A stretch of DNA of 64,000 bases, taken from positions 2,046,001-2,110,000 of the forward strand of contig NZ_CP019402.1 in the NCBI RefSeq assembly GCF_002024505.1. The letters are read 5' to 3'. The position numbers and the translations under genes are program-made. Position 1 is the first letter of the stretch. The number at the start of each line of letters is the position of its first letter. The stretch is from Plantibacter flavus. Its GTDB lineage: Bacteria > Actinomycetota > Actinomycetes > Actinomycetales > Microbacteriaceae. Under the pieces are notes generated by a model, which saw only the letters and a list, made by a program, of their open reading frames with translations, was not told where the DNA came from and did no database searches. This document shows, in pieces, positions 8,737-16,424 of this stretch.

Positions 8737-8793
8737 CACCCGCGGCGCGGGCACGTCCGGCTCCTGCAGCATCGTCGCGTCGGAACGGCGTCG

Positions 8794-8799
8794 TAGAGT
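8794..8799 (+). promoter_or_regulatory. -10 element of the LLM gene at 8806 (leaderless)
   Basis: TAGAGT exactly six bases before ATG 8806, with no Shine-Dalgarno between. Confidence 0.55.
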
Positions 8800-8805
8800 C
8801 GATGC

Positions 8806-9849
8806 ATGGCCAGATCCTCAGCACCGCTCCGCAGACTCGGGTTCCTCACGATGGGCCTGTTCGACCCCGAGGAGCCGGCGGCCGGGCACGAGGCGACCCT
8901 GCAGCTCATCGAGCTCGGTGAACACCTGGGGTTCGACAGCGCCTGGCTGCGGCACCGGCATCTGCAGTTCGGCATCTCCTCACCGGTCGCCGTCCTCGCG
9001 GCGGCGACGCAGCGCACGAAGCGCATCGCGCTCGGCACCGCGGTCACACCGCTCGGCGCGGAGAACCCCTTCCGGCTCGCAGAGGACCTGGGCACGGTCG
9101 ACGTCCTCTCGGGCGGCAGGCTGCTTCCCGGCTTCAGCACCGGTGAGCCGATGCGCTTCGACGCGTTCAAGCACGCGATCTACCCGTCGACGCTCGACCA
9201 GGAGGACCTCGGCTACGACCGCGTCCTGCGCCTCCGCTCCTTCATCCGCGGTGACGTCGTCAGTGACAGCGCCGGTCGTGAGGGCCAGGAGGACTACTCC
9301 TCACGGGTCGAGCCGCATGCCGACGGTCTGGCGGAGCGGCTCTGGTACGGAGCCGGCAGCCTGCGGTCGGCGGGTTGGGCCGGTGAGCAGTCCTTCAACC
9401 TGCTCACGAGCAGCGTCATCGCCGCCGAGGACGGCACGACGGACTTCGCGGCGAACCAGGCCGCTCAGGTGCGTCGGTTCCGAGAACTCCACCCGGCGGG
9501 TGAGCGGGCCCGCGTGTCGCAGGGGCTCGTGGTCATCCCGACGGATTCCGCGACGGCGACCCAGCGAGCCCGGTACCGCGAGTACGTCGACTCGAGACGG
9601 CACCGCGTCGGCGTCGCCCATGGGCCGCGGCGGATGCTCTTCGCGGAGGACCTCGTCGGCAGCAGTGCGGAGATCGCGGAGCGGCTGCACGAGCACGCCG
9701 GCTTCCAGGAGGTCGACGAGGTCGCCTTCGCCCTCCCGTTCACACTCGAACCGGACGACTACACGCAACTACTCACCGACATCGCCGGCGCGCTCGGGCC
9801 CGCCCTCGGCTGGCGACCGGCCGCGGACGGAGAGTCCCGTCCCTCCTGA
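8806..9849 (+). CDS. LLM class flavin-dependent oxidoreductase
   Basis: A 347-residue bacterial-luciferase-fold protein of the shorter (about 340 residue) group. It opens with the first strand LGFLTMGLFDPEEP, followed by GEHLGFDSAWLRHRHLQF, the RIALGTAVTPLGAENPFRLA strand and the phosphate-binding VDVLSGGRLLPGFSTGEP. It would use reduced FMN (or F420, which some actinobacterial members use) to oxidise an unknown substrate. It is unrelated in detail to the NtaA-like enzyme at 4654-5985, which is about 100 residues longer. Start ATG 8806 is leaderless-type. It may be cotranscribed with nothing: the downstream SGNH gene has its own leaderless promoter. Confidence 0.83.
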   Translation: MARSSAPLRRLGFLTMGLFDPEEPAAGHEATLQLIELGEHLGFDSAWLRHRHLQFGISSPVAVLAAATQRTKRIALGTAVTPLGAENPFRLAEDLGTVDVLSGGRLLPGFSTGEPMRFDAFKHAIYPSTLDQEDLGYDRVLRLRSFIRGDVVSDSAGREGQEDYSSRVEPHADGLAERLWYGAGSLRSAGWAGEQSFNLLTSSVIAAEDGTTDFAANQAAQVRRFRELHPAGERARVSQGLVVIPTDSATATQRARYREYVDSRRHRVGVAHGPRRMLFAEDLVGSSAEIAERLHEHAGFQEVDEVAFALPFTLEPDDYTQLLTDIAGALGPALGWRPAADGESRPS

Positions 9850-9882
9850 GCGGGCCAGTCGGAGACGCCTTCCGGTCGCGCG

Positions 9883-9888
9883 TACAGT
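9883..9888 (+). promoter_or_regulatory. -10 element of the SGNH hydrolase gene (leaderless)
   Basis: TACAGT exactly six bases before ATG 9895. Confidence 0.55.
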
Positions 9889-9894
9889 GCAGGT

Positions 9895-10671
9895 ATGACG
9901 CAGCACGGGTTCGGACGGTACGTGGCCATCGGCGACAGCTTCAGTGAGGGCTACGGGGATATCCGGGAGGACGGCACCCTCCGCGGGTGGGCGGACTTCG
10001 TGGCCCTCGGCCTCGCCCGGGCGTCCACGGAGACCGTCAGCTACGCGAACCTCGCCATCCGCGGGAGGAAGCTCGTCCCGATCCTCGACGAACAACTCGA
10101 CCGTGCGATCGAGATGGGTCCGGACCTCGTCAGCTTCAACGGCGGCGGCAACGACATCATGCGCCCGCGGGTGTCGATCGACGGCGTCGCCGACCGCCTG
10201 GACGGTGCGGTCGATCGTCTGCGCGCCGGGGGAGCCCACGTGCTGCTGTTGAGCGGCGCGAACCCTTCCGCCCACATCCCGATGGGTTCGCTCCTCGCCC
10301 GCCGCGGCGAGCAGCTGGCCCAGGCCGTGCGGGTGCGGTATCCGCGTGACGGGGTGACCTTCGTCGACAACTGGGCTGACCGGACGCTCGCCGACCTCAG
10401 GTACTGGTCGGTGGACCGCTTGCACCTCAACGCCCTCGGCCATGCCCGGGTGGCGGGCAACGTGCTGACGGCGCTCGACGTGCCGGTCCCGGAGGAGTGG
10501 GGGATCGACGACGTCGCTGCTGCCCCGCCCGGTCCGCGTCAACGTCGCACCGCGGCCTACTACCGGGAACACGTGCTCCCGTGGATCGGGCGCCGTCTGA
10601 CCGGTCGGTCCTCGGGCGACGGTCGCGAACCGAAGATCGCCCAGCTGCGACCGGTCGACACCCGCGGCTGA
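9895..10671 (+). CDS. SGNH/GDSL-type hydrolase
   Basis: A 258-residue esterase-like protein without signal peptide. All four SGNH blocks are present: GDSFSEG with the nucleophile Ser15, the oxyanion Gly in ANLAIRG near 52-57, GGGND with Asn86, and DRLHLNALGH giving Asp174 and His177. It would hydrolyse an ester or deacetylate a carbohydrate in the cytoplasm; this actinobacterial subgroup has no well-defined substrate. The last 40 residues are basic and proline-containing. It converges on the molybdoenzyme gene, with a perfect inverted repeat spanning its stop codon. Confidence 0.88.
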   Translation: MTQHGFGRYVAIGDSFSEGYGDIREDGTLRGWADFVALGLARASTETVSYANLAIRGRKLVPILDEQLDRAIEMGPDLVSFNGGGNDIMRPRVSIDGVADRLDGAVDRLRAGGAHVLLLSGANPSAHIPMGSLLARRGEQLAQAVRVRYPRDGVTFVDNWADRTLADLRYWSVDRLHLNALGHARVAGNVLTALDVPVPEEWGIDDVAAAPPGPRQRRTAAYYREHVLPWIGRRLTGRSSGDGREPKIAQLRPVDTRG

Positions 10672-10691
10672 CCGTCACCGGTCAGCCGCGG
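10662..10691. terminator. inverted repeat, probable bidirectional terminator
   Basis: Thirteen-base perfect arms, CCGCGGCTGACCG at 10662-10674 and CGGTCAGCCGCGG at 10679-10691, with a four-base loop. It includes the SGNH stop codon and lies between convergent genes. There is no T tract. Confidence 0.6.
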
Positions 10692-10695
10692 ACCG

Positions 10696-12267
10696 TCAGC
10701 CGACGCGGACGAGCGTCCGCTGCCAACCGGAGGATCCGTTCGGAGCGATCGGCGCCTGCTTCTCGATCTGGAGGTTCCCGGCCTTGTCGGTCGCGCGGAC
10801 GGCGACGTAGTGCGTGCCGGCCGTCGCCTCCCAGTCCATCCACCACTGCACCCAGGTGTCGTCGTTGATGGCGGTCGTGAGATTGACGCTCTGCCAGTCG
10901 CCGTTGTCGATGCTGACCTCGACCTTGGCGATCCCGACGGTCTGCGCCCAGGCGACACCTGCGATCTTCGCCGGGCCCGCCGGAACCTGCTTGTCGATCC
11001 GGGGTGTGTCGATCCGCGAGGAGAGTTTGATGGGCGCCTTCGCGTCGTAGCCGCGCGGGGTCCAGTAGGCCTCGTCCTTGTCGAACGTCGTGACCGTCAG
11101 CTTCGTCAGCCACTTCGTCGCCGACACGTAGCCGTAGAGGCCCGGGACGACCATGCGCACGGGGAAACCGTGCTCGAGCGGCAGCGGCTCGCCGTTCATC
11201 GCCACGGCGAGGATCGCGTCCAGGTTCGGGTCGGTGAGTGACTCGAGCGGCGTGCTCGCCGTGAACCCGTCGACGCTCGTGGACAGGACCATGTCGGCCT
11301 TCGAGTCCGGCATCGCCCGCTTGAGGACGTCGCGCACAGGGATACCGAGCCACTTCGCGTTGCCCAGGAGGTTGCCGCCCACCTCGTTCGAGACGCAGGT
11401 CATGGTGATGACGTATTCGTCGAGACCCATGGCGAGGAGTTCCTCGAACGTGATCTGCACCTGCTCACCGACCATGCCGTCGATCGTGAGCGTCCAGGTG
11501 GCCGGATCGACCGTCGGCACGGTCAGCGCGGTGTCGACGCGGTAGAACTTGTCGTTCGGCGTGAAGAGCGGGCTGAGGCCGTCGACGTCCGCCTCGGCTC
11601 CGTCGGGGATCGTGACGGTCGACTTCGGCGCCGGGAGCTTGAGGGCGTCGCGGACGGCCGTGATCGACGAGGTGGTGACGTTGACGAGGCGTGCGCCCAC
11701 GCCGACGACGACAGCACCGGCCGCCGCGATGCCGGCCACGCGGAAGAAGCCTCGACGGTCGAACGCCGCGCGCTCGTCGTCCGAACCGTTCGCGGCGCGC
11801 TTCGGCAGGCGACGGCTCAGGAGGATGAGGATCACGACGCCCGCCGCGAGACCGAGGATCACCGGGACGACGGCGAGCGGGGTGGCACCGGCGCGGGTGA
11901 CGGTCGTCGCTCCGGCGAAGACGCCGGCCGCGAATAGGACCACGACACCGAGCGGTGGACGGATCTGCTGCAGGACCCCGGCGATCGCCGCGGCGATCAC
12001 GACGGCGACCCCGAGGCTCACGAGGAGGAAGATCTTGTCGTTGCTGCCGAACGTCTCGATCGCGAACTCCTTCGCCCACCGCGGGACGATGTCGATCACG
12101 AACGATCCGACGGTGAGGAGGGGGCTGCTGCCGCGGGCGAACAACAGCGCCGCCAGCTCGGCGATCGCGAGGAACACCGCTGCTGCGACGATCCCGGACA
12201 GTGCTGCCGCGAACCAGACGAGACGTCGTCCGCCCCGTGTGGTGCCGGTCTGGTGCTTCGATGGCAT
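10696..12267 (-). CDS. membrane-anchored molybdopterin-dependent oxidoreductase (sulfite oxidase family)
   Basis: A 523-residue protein. Residues 1-155 hold about four membrane helices (LVWFAAALSGIVAAAVFLAI, FLLVSLGVAVVIAAAIAGVL, GVVVLFAAGVFAGA, LAVVPVILGLAAGVVILILL), followed by an internal Tat-like DRRGFFR plus hydrophobic stretch at 170-190. The molybdopterin-binding domain then runs to about 400, with the Mo-ligand cysteine C291 in TMTCVSNEVGGNLLGNAKW, and the last 120 residues are the Ig-like dimerisation domain. Family members oxidise sulfite or reduce methionine sulfoxide or other oxides outside the membrane; the true substrate is unknown. AGGGAG lies six bases before ATG 12267. No haem-binding subunit is adjacent. 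Confidence 0.88.
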   Translation of the reverse strand: MPSKHQTGTTRGGRRLVWFAAALSGIVAAAVFLAIAELAALLFARGSSPLLTVGSFVIDIVPRWAKEFAIETFGSNDKIFLLVSLGVAVVIAAAIAGVLQQIRPPLGVVVLFAAGVFAGATTVTRAGATPLAVVPVILGLAAGVVILILLSRRLPKRAANGSDDERAAFDRRGFFRVAGIAAAGAVVVGVGARLVNVTTSSITAVRDALKLPAPKSTVTIPDGAEADVDGLSPLFTPNDKFYRVDTALTVPTVDPATWTLTIDGMVGEQVQITFEELLAMGLDEYVITMTCVSNEVGGNLLGNAKWLGIPVRDVLKRAMPDSKADMVLSTSVDGFTASTPLESLTDPNLDAILAVAMNGEPLPLEHGFPVRMVVPGLYGYVSATKWLTKLTVTTFDKDEAYWTPRGYDAKAPIKLSSRIDTPRIDKQVPAGPAKIAGVAWAQTVGIAKVEVSIDNGDWQSVNLTTAINDDTWVQWWMDWEATAGTHYVAVRATDKAGNLQIEKQAPIAPNGSSGWQRTLVRVG

Positions 12268-12357
12268 GTGCTACTCCCTGATCGTGGCTCGACAGGAGTT
12301 CGGAGCACTGCCCGGATCAGACGGGTCGGATCCGCCGTCCGCCCGTCGTGTCGGCTG

Positions 12358-13002
12358 TCAGGCCGTCGAGACGGCCAGCCGCAGTCCCGTCTCGGACGCC
12401 GACCGGAGGGCCTCTGCGAACTCCTGTTCGCTCCGTTCGCGCTGAGCTGCGAGCGCCGGGTCACGGTCGGCGAGGGTCAGACTCGTCGTGATGACGTGGA
12501 CGTCCATGCCGAGGGCGCCGCCGAACAACGTCCGCAGCGCCGGCACCTCGTGATCCCAACCCTCGGTCGGGCTGCCCGCGTCGTAGGCGATCCCGCGGCT
12601 GGTGGCGATGACGACCGGCCGGCCGGTGAGCGCTCCCGTGTCCGCGGAGGTGACGCCCGGCACGTGGATGTGGTCGATCCACGCTTTGAGCGACGACGGG
12701 ATCGAGAAGTTGTACAGCGGCGCACCGATCACGACGATGTCGGCGCCGAGCAGCTCGTCGAGCAGGACGCGCTGGAGCGTCTCGGCCTCGGCGGGCGGGT
12801 TCGCACCGGGGCGGCGGTCGGCCGGCGCCCAGTGGAGACTCGCGTCGGCGAGGTGGGGGACCGGATCGCGGTGCAGGTCGCGACGGACGACGACGCCGGT
12901 GGGGTCGGCGTTCGACCAGGCGTCCACGACGGCCTGCGAGAGCCGGCGGGACCGGGAGGTGTCGAGATCGGCGGAGGAGTCGAGGTGCAGGAGCGTGGGC
13001 AT
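12358..13002 (-). CDS. azoR: FMN-dependent NADH-azoreductase / flavodoxin-fold quinone reductase
   Basis: A 214-residue flavodoxin-like-fold enzyme. It begins with MPTLLHLDSSADLDTSRSRRLS, the FMN-phosphate loop, then ADIVVIGAPLYNFSIPSSLKAWIDHIHVPG, the signature of AzoR and related NAD(P)H:quinone reductases, and VVIATSRGIAYDAGSP that contacts the isoalloxazine ring. It would reduce quinones or azo dyes by two electrons, a detoxification role. Its start at 13002 is 71 bases from the divergent kynureninase start, and both are leaderless-type. Confidence 0.88.
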   Translation of the reverse strand: MPTLLHLDSSADLDTSRSRRLSQAVVDAWSNADPTGVVVRRDLHRDPVPHLADASLHWAPADRRPGANPPAEAETLQRVLLDELLGADIVVIGAPLYNFSIPSSLKAWIDHIHVPGVTSADTGALTGRPVVIATSRGIAYDAGSPTEGWDHEVPALRTLFGGALGMDVHVITTSLTLADRDPALAAQRERSEQEFAEALRSASETGLRLAVSTA

Positions 13003-13008
13003 GCGACA

Positions 13009-13014
13009 ACGCTA
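13009..13014 (-). promoter_or_regulatory. -10 element of azoR (leaderless)
   Basis: TAGCGT on the minus strand exactly six bases before ATG 13002. Confidence 0.55.
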
Positions 13015-13061
13015 GCAAGCCGGGTCCCGTCCGCTTCCTTGCGGCACGCACTGGTGGCGGT

Positions 13062-13067
13062 TACCGT
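13062..13067 (+). promoter_or_regulatory. -10 element of kynU (leaderless)
   Basis: TACCGT exactly six bases before ATG 13074. Confidence 0.55.
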
Positions 13068-13073
13068 CGCAGG

Positions 13074-14360
13074 ATGGTCGACGCCCCAGCCCCAGCCACC
13101 TCCGCCCGCCCGGACGCACGCGTCCTCGACGAGACCGACCCGCTCGCGGAACACCGCGCGGCGTTCCTCCCGGCCGAGGGCGTCGTCGCCTACCTGGACG
13201 GGAACTCCCTGGGGCGGCCGTTGCGGGCCACGGCGGAGCGGCTGCAGTCGTTCATCGCGGAGGAGTGGGGGACGAGGCTCATCCGGTCGTGGGACGACCG
13301 CTGGTTCGAGCTGCCGCTGACGCTCGGCGACCGCCTGGGATCGGTCGTGCTCGGTGCCGCACCCGGCCAGACGGTCGTCGCCGACTCGACGACCGTGCTG
13401 CTGTACAAGCTGATCCGCGCGGCGGTCGACGTGACGTCGTCTGCCGGAGGAACCGCTCCGCGCGACGAGCTCGTGATCGATGCGGAGAACTTCCCGACGG
13501 ACCGCTTCGTGATCGAGGGGGTCGCCGCTGAACGCGGTCTGCGTGTGCGATGGATCGACGCCGACCCGGTCCACGGTGTCGCCGCGCACCAGTTGCGCGA
13601 GGTGGTCCACGAGCGGACCGCTCTCGTCGTGCTCAGCCAGGTCGACTACCGGTCCGGAGCGCTGCTCGACGTCGAGGAGCTGACCGCGATCGCGCATCAG
13701 GCGGGAGCACTCGTGCTCTGGGACCTGTGCCACTCCGCCGGTGCGGTCCCGATCGAGCTCGACGGGTGGGGCGTGGACCTCGCGGTGGGCTGCTCCTACA
13801 AGTACCTCGGTGGCGGGCCCGGTGCTCCGGCGTTCGCCTACGTCGCGGCACGCCATCAGGACCGGCTCCTCCAGCCCATCCAGGGGTGGATGGGCGCCGC
13901 CGACGTCTTCGCCATGGCCGACACCTATCAGCCGGCCGTCGGGATGCGCCGGTTCCTCAGCGGGACGCCACCGATCGTGGGCATGCTGCCGCTCGAGGAC
14001 TCGCTAACGCTCATCGAGTCCGCCGGGGTCGCCGCCATCCGGGAGAAGTCCGAGGCCCTCACCACGTTCGCCATCTCCTGGGCCGACGAGCACCTCGCAG
14101 GCTCCGGTGTCAGGGTGATGACCCCTCGTGACCCGGCGCGTCGCGGTGGTCATGTGACGCTCGGTCACCCGTCGTTCCGCGAGATCACCCCGCTGCTCTG
14201 GAATGCGGGTGTGATCCCCGACTTCCGGCACCCGGACGGTCTTCGCATCGGGGTCGCCCCCTTGAGCTCCGGCTTCGCCGAGCTCGAACTCGGGCTGATC
14301 CGGATCGCCGAGGCCGTCCACCGGTGGACGGCCTCACCCGGCTCCACCCCGCCCGGCTGA
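13074..14360 (+). CDS. kynU: kynureninase
   Basis: A 428-residue PLP-dependent fold-type I enzyme. The kynureninase-specific stretches are YLDGNSLGRPLRATAERL (40-57), DAENFPTDRFVIEG (136-149), LWDLCHSAGAVPIEL (215-229) and the cofactor lysine K243 in CSYKYLGGGPGAP. It cleaves kynurenine or 3-hydroxykynurenine to anthranilate or 3-hydroxyanthranilate plus alanine. No tryptophan dioxygenase or kynurenine formamidase gene is near, so the upstream steps must be elsewhere or the substrate taken up. The downstream aldose epimerase has its own leaderless promoter 10 bases after the stop. Identification is firm. Confidence 0.94.
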   Translation: MVDAPAPATSARPDARVLDETDPLAEHRAAFLPAEGVVAYLDGNSLGRPLRATAERLQSFIAEEWGTRLIRSWDDRWFELPLTLGDRLGSVVLGAAPGQTVVADSTTVLLYKLIRAAVDVTSSAGGTAPRDELVIDAENFPTDRFVIEGVAAERGLRVRWIDADPVHGVAAHQLREVVHERTALVVLSQVDYRSGALLDVEELTAIAHQAGALVLWDLCHSAGAVPIELDGWGVDLAVGCSYKYLGGGPGAPAFAYVAARHQDRLLQPIQGWMGAADVFAMADTYQPAVGMRRFLSGTPPIVGMLPLEDSLTLIESAGVAAIREKSEALTTFAISWADEHLAGSGVRVMTPRDPARRGGHVTLGHPSFREITPLLWNAGVIPDFRHPDGLRIGVAPLSSGFAELELGLIRIAEAVHRWTASPGSTPPG

Positions 14361-14369
14361 CGTCCGTCG

Positions 14370-14375
14370 TAGGCT
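14370..14375 (+). promoter_or_regulatory. -10 element of the aldose epimerase gene (leaderless)
   Basis: TAGGCT seven bases before ATG 14383. Confidence 0.55.
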
Positions 14376-14382
14376 TGGCGGC

Positions 14383-15309
14383 ATGCCCGCTGCCTCTGGA
14401 ACCCAGTACCGTCTCCACCACGCCGGTCCGCAGGGCGAGGTCCGAGCGACGATCACCGAACTCGCCGCCGGACTCCGCGAGCTGACGGTCGGCGGACGCA
14501 CCCTCGTGCAGTCCTTCGGTGAGGACGTCGTCGCCCCGATGGGGTGCGGGATGGTGCTCGTGCCGTGGCCCAACCGCGTCCGCGATGCCCGGTGGACGCT
14601 CGACGGTGAACCGCAGCAGCTCGACGTCACCGAGGCGGCGACCGGGAACGCCTCCCATGGTCTGCTGCGCAACACGGGGTACCGGGCGGGGGATCACACC
14701 GATCACGCGGTGACCCTGCTCGCCTCGGTGTTCCCGCAGCACGGCTACCCGTTCCGCCTCGACACCTCGGTCGCCTACACGTTGGACGACGACGGCCTGC
14801 GGGTGACCCACACGATCGTGAACCGGTCGAGTCGCCCCGCGCCGGTCGCCGTCGGTGCTCACCCCTACCTGGCGCTCGGCGACGTACCGACCGCCGACCT
14901 CACCGTGACGGTGGCCGCCGACACCTGGTTCGAGACGGACGAGCAGCGCATCCCGGTCGCCTCCCGTCCCATCGACGGGACCCCGTACGATCTGCGCTCG
15001 GGTGCTCGCGTGGGCGACCTCTCGATCGACGTCGGCCTGGGTTCGGTCCAGCAGGTCGACGGTGCCGTCCGACACCGGCTCACCGCACCCGACGGCGACA
15101 CCGTCGAACTCTGGGCGGACGACGACTTCCGGTTCGTCCAGGTCTACACGCCGAAGAACTTCCCGGCGGCAGACGGACCGACGCAGGCCATCGCCATCGA
15201 GCCCATGACGGCCCCCGCCGATGCGCTGAACAGCGGGACCGGACTCCGATGGTTGGAGCCCGACGAGCGGTGGTCGCTGTCCTGGGGGATCCGACTCACG
15301 CAGGTGTGA
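14383..15309 (+). CDS. aldose 1-epimerase family protein (galactose mutarotase-like)
   Basis: A 308-residue beta-sandwich protein. The expected catalytic residues are visible: His92 in ASHGLLRN, His160 in VGAHPYLALG and the base Glu in IAIEPMTAPADALN near the C-terminus; the substrate-binding Arg lies in VPWPNRVRDARW (60-71). It would interconvert the alpha and beta anomers of a hexose or hexose phosphate in the cytoplasm. Length fits the actinobacterial YeaD/GalM-like group. The final WSLSWGIRLTQ strand closes the sandwich. It is not linked to a galactose operon here. Confidence 0.9.
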   Translation: MPAASGTQYRLHHAGPQGEVRATITELAAGLRELTVGGRTLVQSFGEDVVAPMGCGMVLVPWPNRVRDARWTLDGEPQQLDVTEAATGNASHGLLRNTGYRAGDHTDHAVTLLASVFPQHGYPFRLDTSVAYTLDDDGLRVTHTIVNRSSRPAPVAVGAHPYLALGDVPTADLTVTVAADTWFETDEQRIPVASRPIDGTPYDLRSGARVGDLSIDVGLGSVQQVDGAVRHRLTAPDGDTVELWADDDFRFVQVYTPKNFPAADGPTQAIAIEPMTAPADALNSGTGLRWLEPDERWSLSWGIRLTQV

Positions 15310-15442
15310 CCGGCACGCCGTTCGGCGGACGATCGACCGTCCCACGGGCGGAGGAGGATCAGCTCACAGGATGACGCCGCGGGGACGATGATCGCCCTGG
15401 CGTCCGATGTGCCGCCCCCGGGTGTCGACGGACACTTGTGGC

Positions 15443-15682
15443 ATGACCACGCACCTGGACACCAGCCCGAACCTCTTCACCCTGTCCACGCCCCGGGTTG
15501 CACAGACCGAGCGGCTGCAGGTGGCGCGGCCGACGGCTCGACCGCGCGGACGGTTCGGGGCGTTCGTGGGCGTCCTCCTGGGGAACATCGTCCTCTGGAG
15601 CACGCTCTTCATCACGATCGGTGTCGTGCTCGCACTGCAGCTCGGCATCGTCGGCGTCATCGCCGCGTCACTGTTGCGCTGA
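15443..15682 (+). CDS. small single-helix membrane protein, unknown
   Basis: A 79-residue protein with a basic, Arg/Thr/Pro-rich N-terminal half (ARPTARPRGRFG) and a C-terminal hydrophobic stretch from about 45 to 76 (FVGVLLGNIVLWSTLFITIG then VVLALQLGIVGVIAASLL), long enough for one or a hairpin of two helices. The ATG at 15443 is six bases after GACACT and has no Shine-Dalgarno, so it may be leaderless like its neighbours. I do not recognise a family. Confidence 0.5.
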   Translation: MTTHLDTSPNLFTLSTPRVAQTERLQVARPTARPRGRFGAFVGVLLGNIVLWSTLFITIGVVLALQLGIVGVIAASLLR

Positions 15683-15696
15683 GCGCGATCCCGTCG

Positions 15697-15861
15697 TCAG
15701 GCACCTGAATCGGCGAGACCCGTTCCGGAATCGTCCGCGGCGTCCTCGGCGGGCGCGTCGTCATCCAGCGCCTCGTCCTCGACCACGGCGTCCGGGAGCC
15801 CCGGCAGCATGGCCGCCGCGCCCTCGTCACGAATGCCTTCGACCGCCCCGAAATCAGACAT
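15697..15861 (-). CDS. acidic 54-residue peptide, unknown
   Basis: MSDFGAVEGIRDEGAAAM begins a 54-residue peptide with very acidic C-terminal half (VVEDEALDDDAPAEDAADDS). GAGAGGAAGC sits directly upstream of ATG 15861, an excellent Shine-Dalgarno at the right distance, which is the main argument that it is translated. It has no membrane segment, no Cys and no motif I know. It ends 14 bases from the stop of the convergent small membrane protein. Confidence 0.5.
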   Translation of the reverse strand: MSDFGAVEGIRDEGAAAMLPGLPDAVVEDEALDDDAPAEDAADDSGTGLADSGA

Positions 15862-15941
15862 GATGCTTCCTCTCGATCGTCGTGCCCGCCAGGGTAACCG
15901 GCGGACACGACGATCGACAGCCCTTGCGGGCGGGAGCTTCG

Positions 15942-16361
15942 TCAGTCGACGATCGACACCGTCACGTCGATGTTGCCGCGCGTGGCGTTCGAGTAGGGGC
16001 ACACCTGGTGCGCCTGGTCGGCCAGCTGCTGGGCTTCATCGTGCGTCACGTTCGGCACGTAGACGTCGAGCTCGACGGCCAGGCCGAAGCCGCCCTCACC
16101 GTTCGATCCGATGCCGACGCTGGCCGACACCTCGGCGTCCTTCGTGTCGAGCTTCGCGGTACGCCCGACGGCGTGGAGGGCGCTGAGGAAGCACGCGGCG
16201 AAGCCTGCGGCGAACAACTGCTCGGGGTTGGTGCCCTCGCCGCTGCCGCCGAGTTCCTTCGGGGGACGGGTGTCGAAGTCGAGGAGGTCGTCCTCACTGC
16301 GGACGTGTCCGTCTCGTCCGCCTCCGGTGGCATGGGCAACTGCTGTGTACGCGATATCCAT
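15942..16361 (-). CDS. ohr: organic hydroperoxide resistance protein (Ohr/OsmC family)
   Basis: A 139-residue thiol peroxidase. The two redox cysteines are C57 in FAAGFAACFLSALH and C121 in HQVCPYSNATRGN, the exact Ohr contexts, and the N-terminal YTAVAHATGGGRDGHVRSED is typical of Ohr rather than OsmC. It reduces organic and lipid hydroperoxides using lipoylated proteins; lpdA and the lipoyl E2 (sucB) are encoded in this window about 18 kb away, which fits the known electron route. No OhrR gene adjoins it; the next gene upstream is the lysG-like regulator on the same strand. AAGGA lies nine bases before ATG 16361. Confidence 0.93.
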   Translation of the reverse strand: MDIAYTAVAHATGGGRDGHVRSEDDLLDFDTRPPKELGGSGEGTNPEQLFAAGFAACFLSALHAVGRTAKLDTKDAEVSASVGIGSNGEGGFGLAVELDVYVPNVTHDEAQQLADQAHQVCPYSNATRGNIDVTVSIVD

Positions 16362-16424
16362 TGCTCCATCCTTGCACCGTCGTGCGTGCCCGGTGCACCT
16401 TCTCCGGGACCTCTCGGCAGGAGT

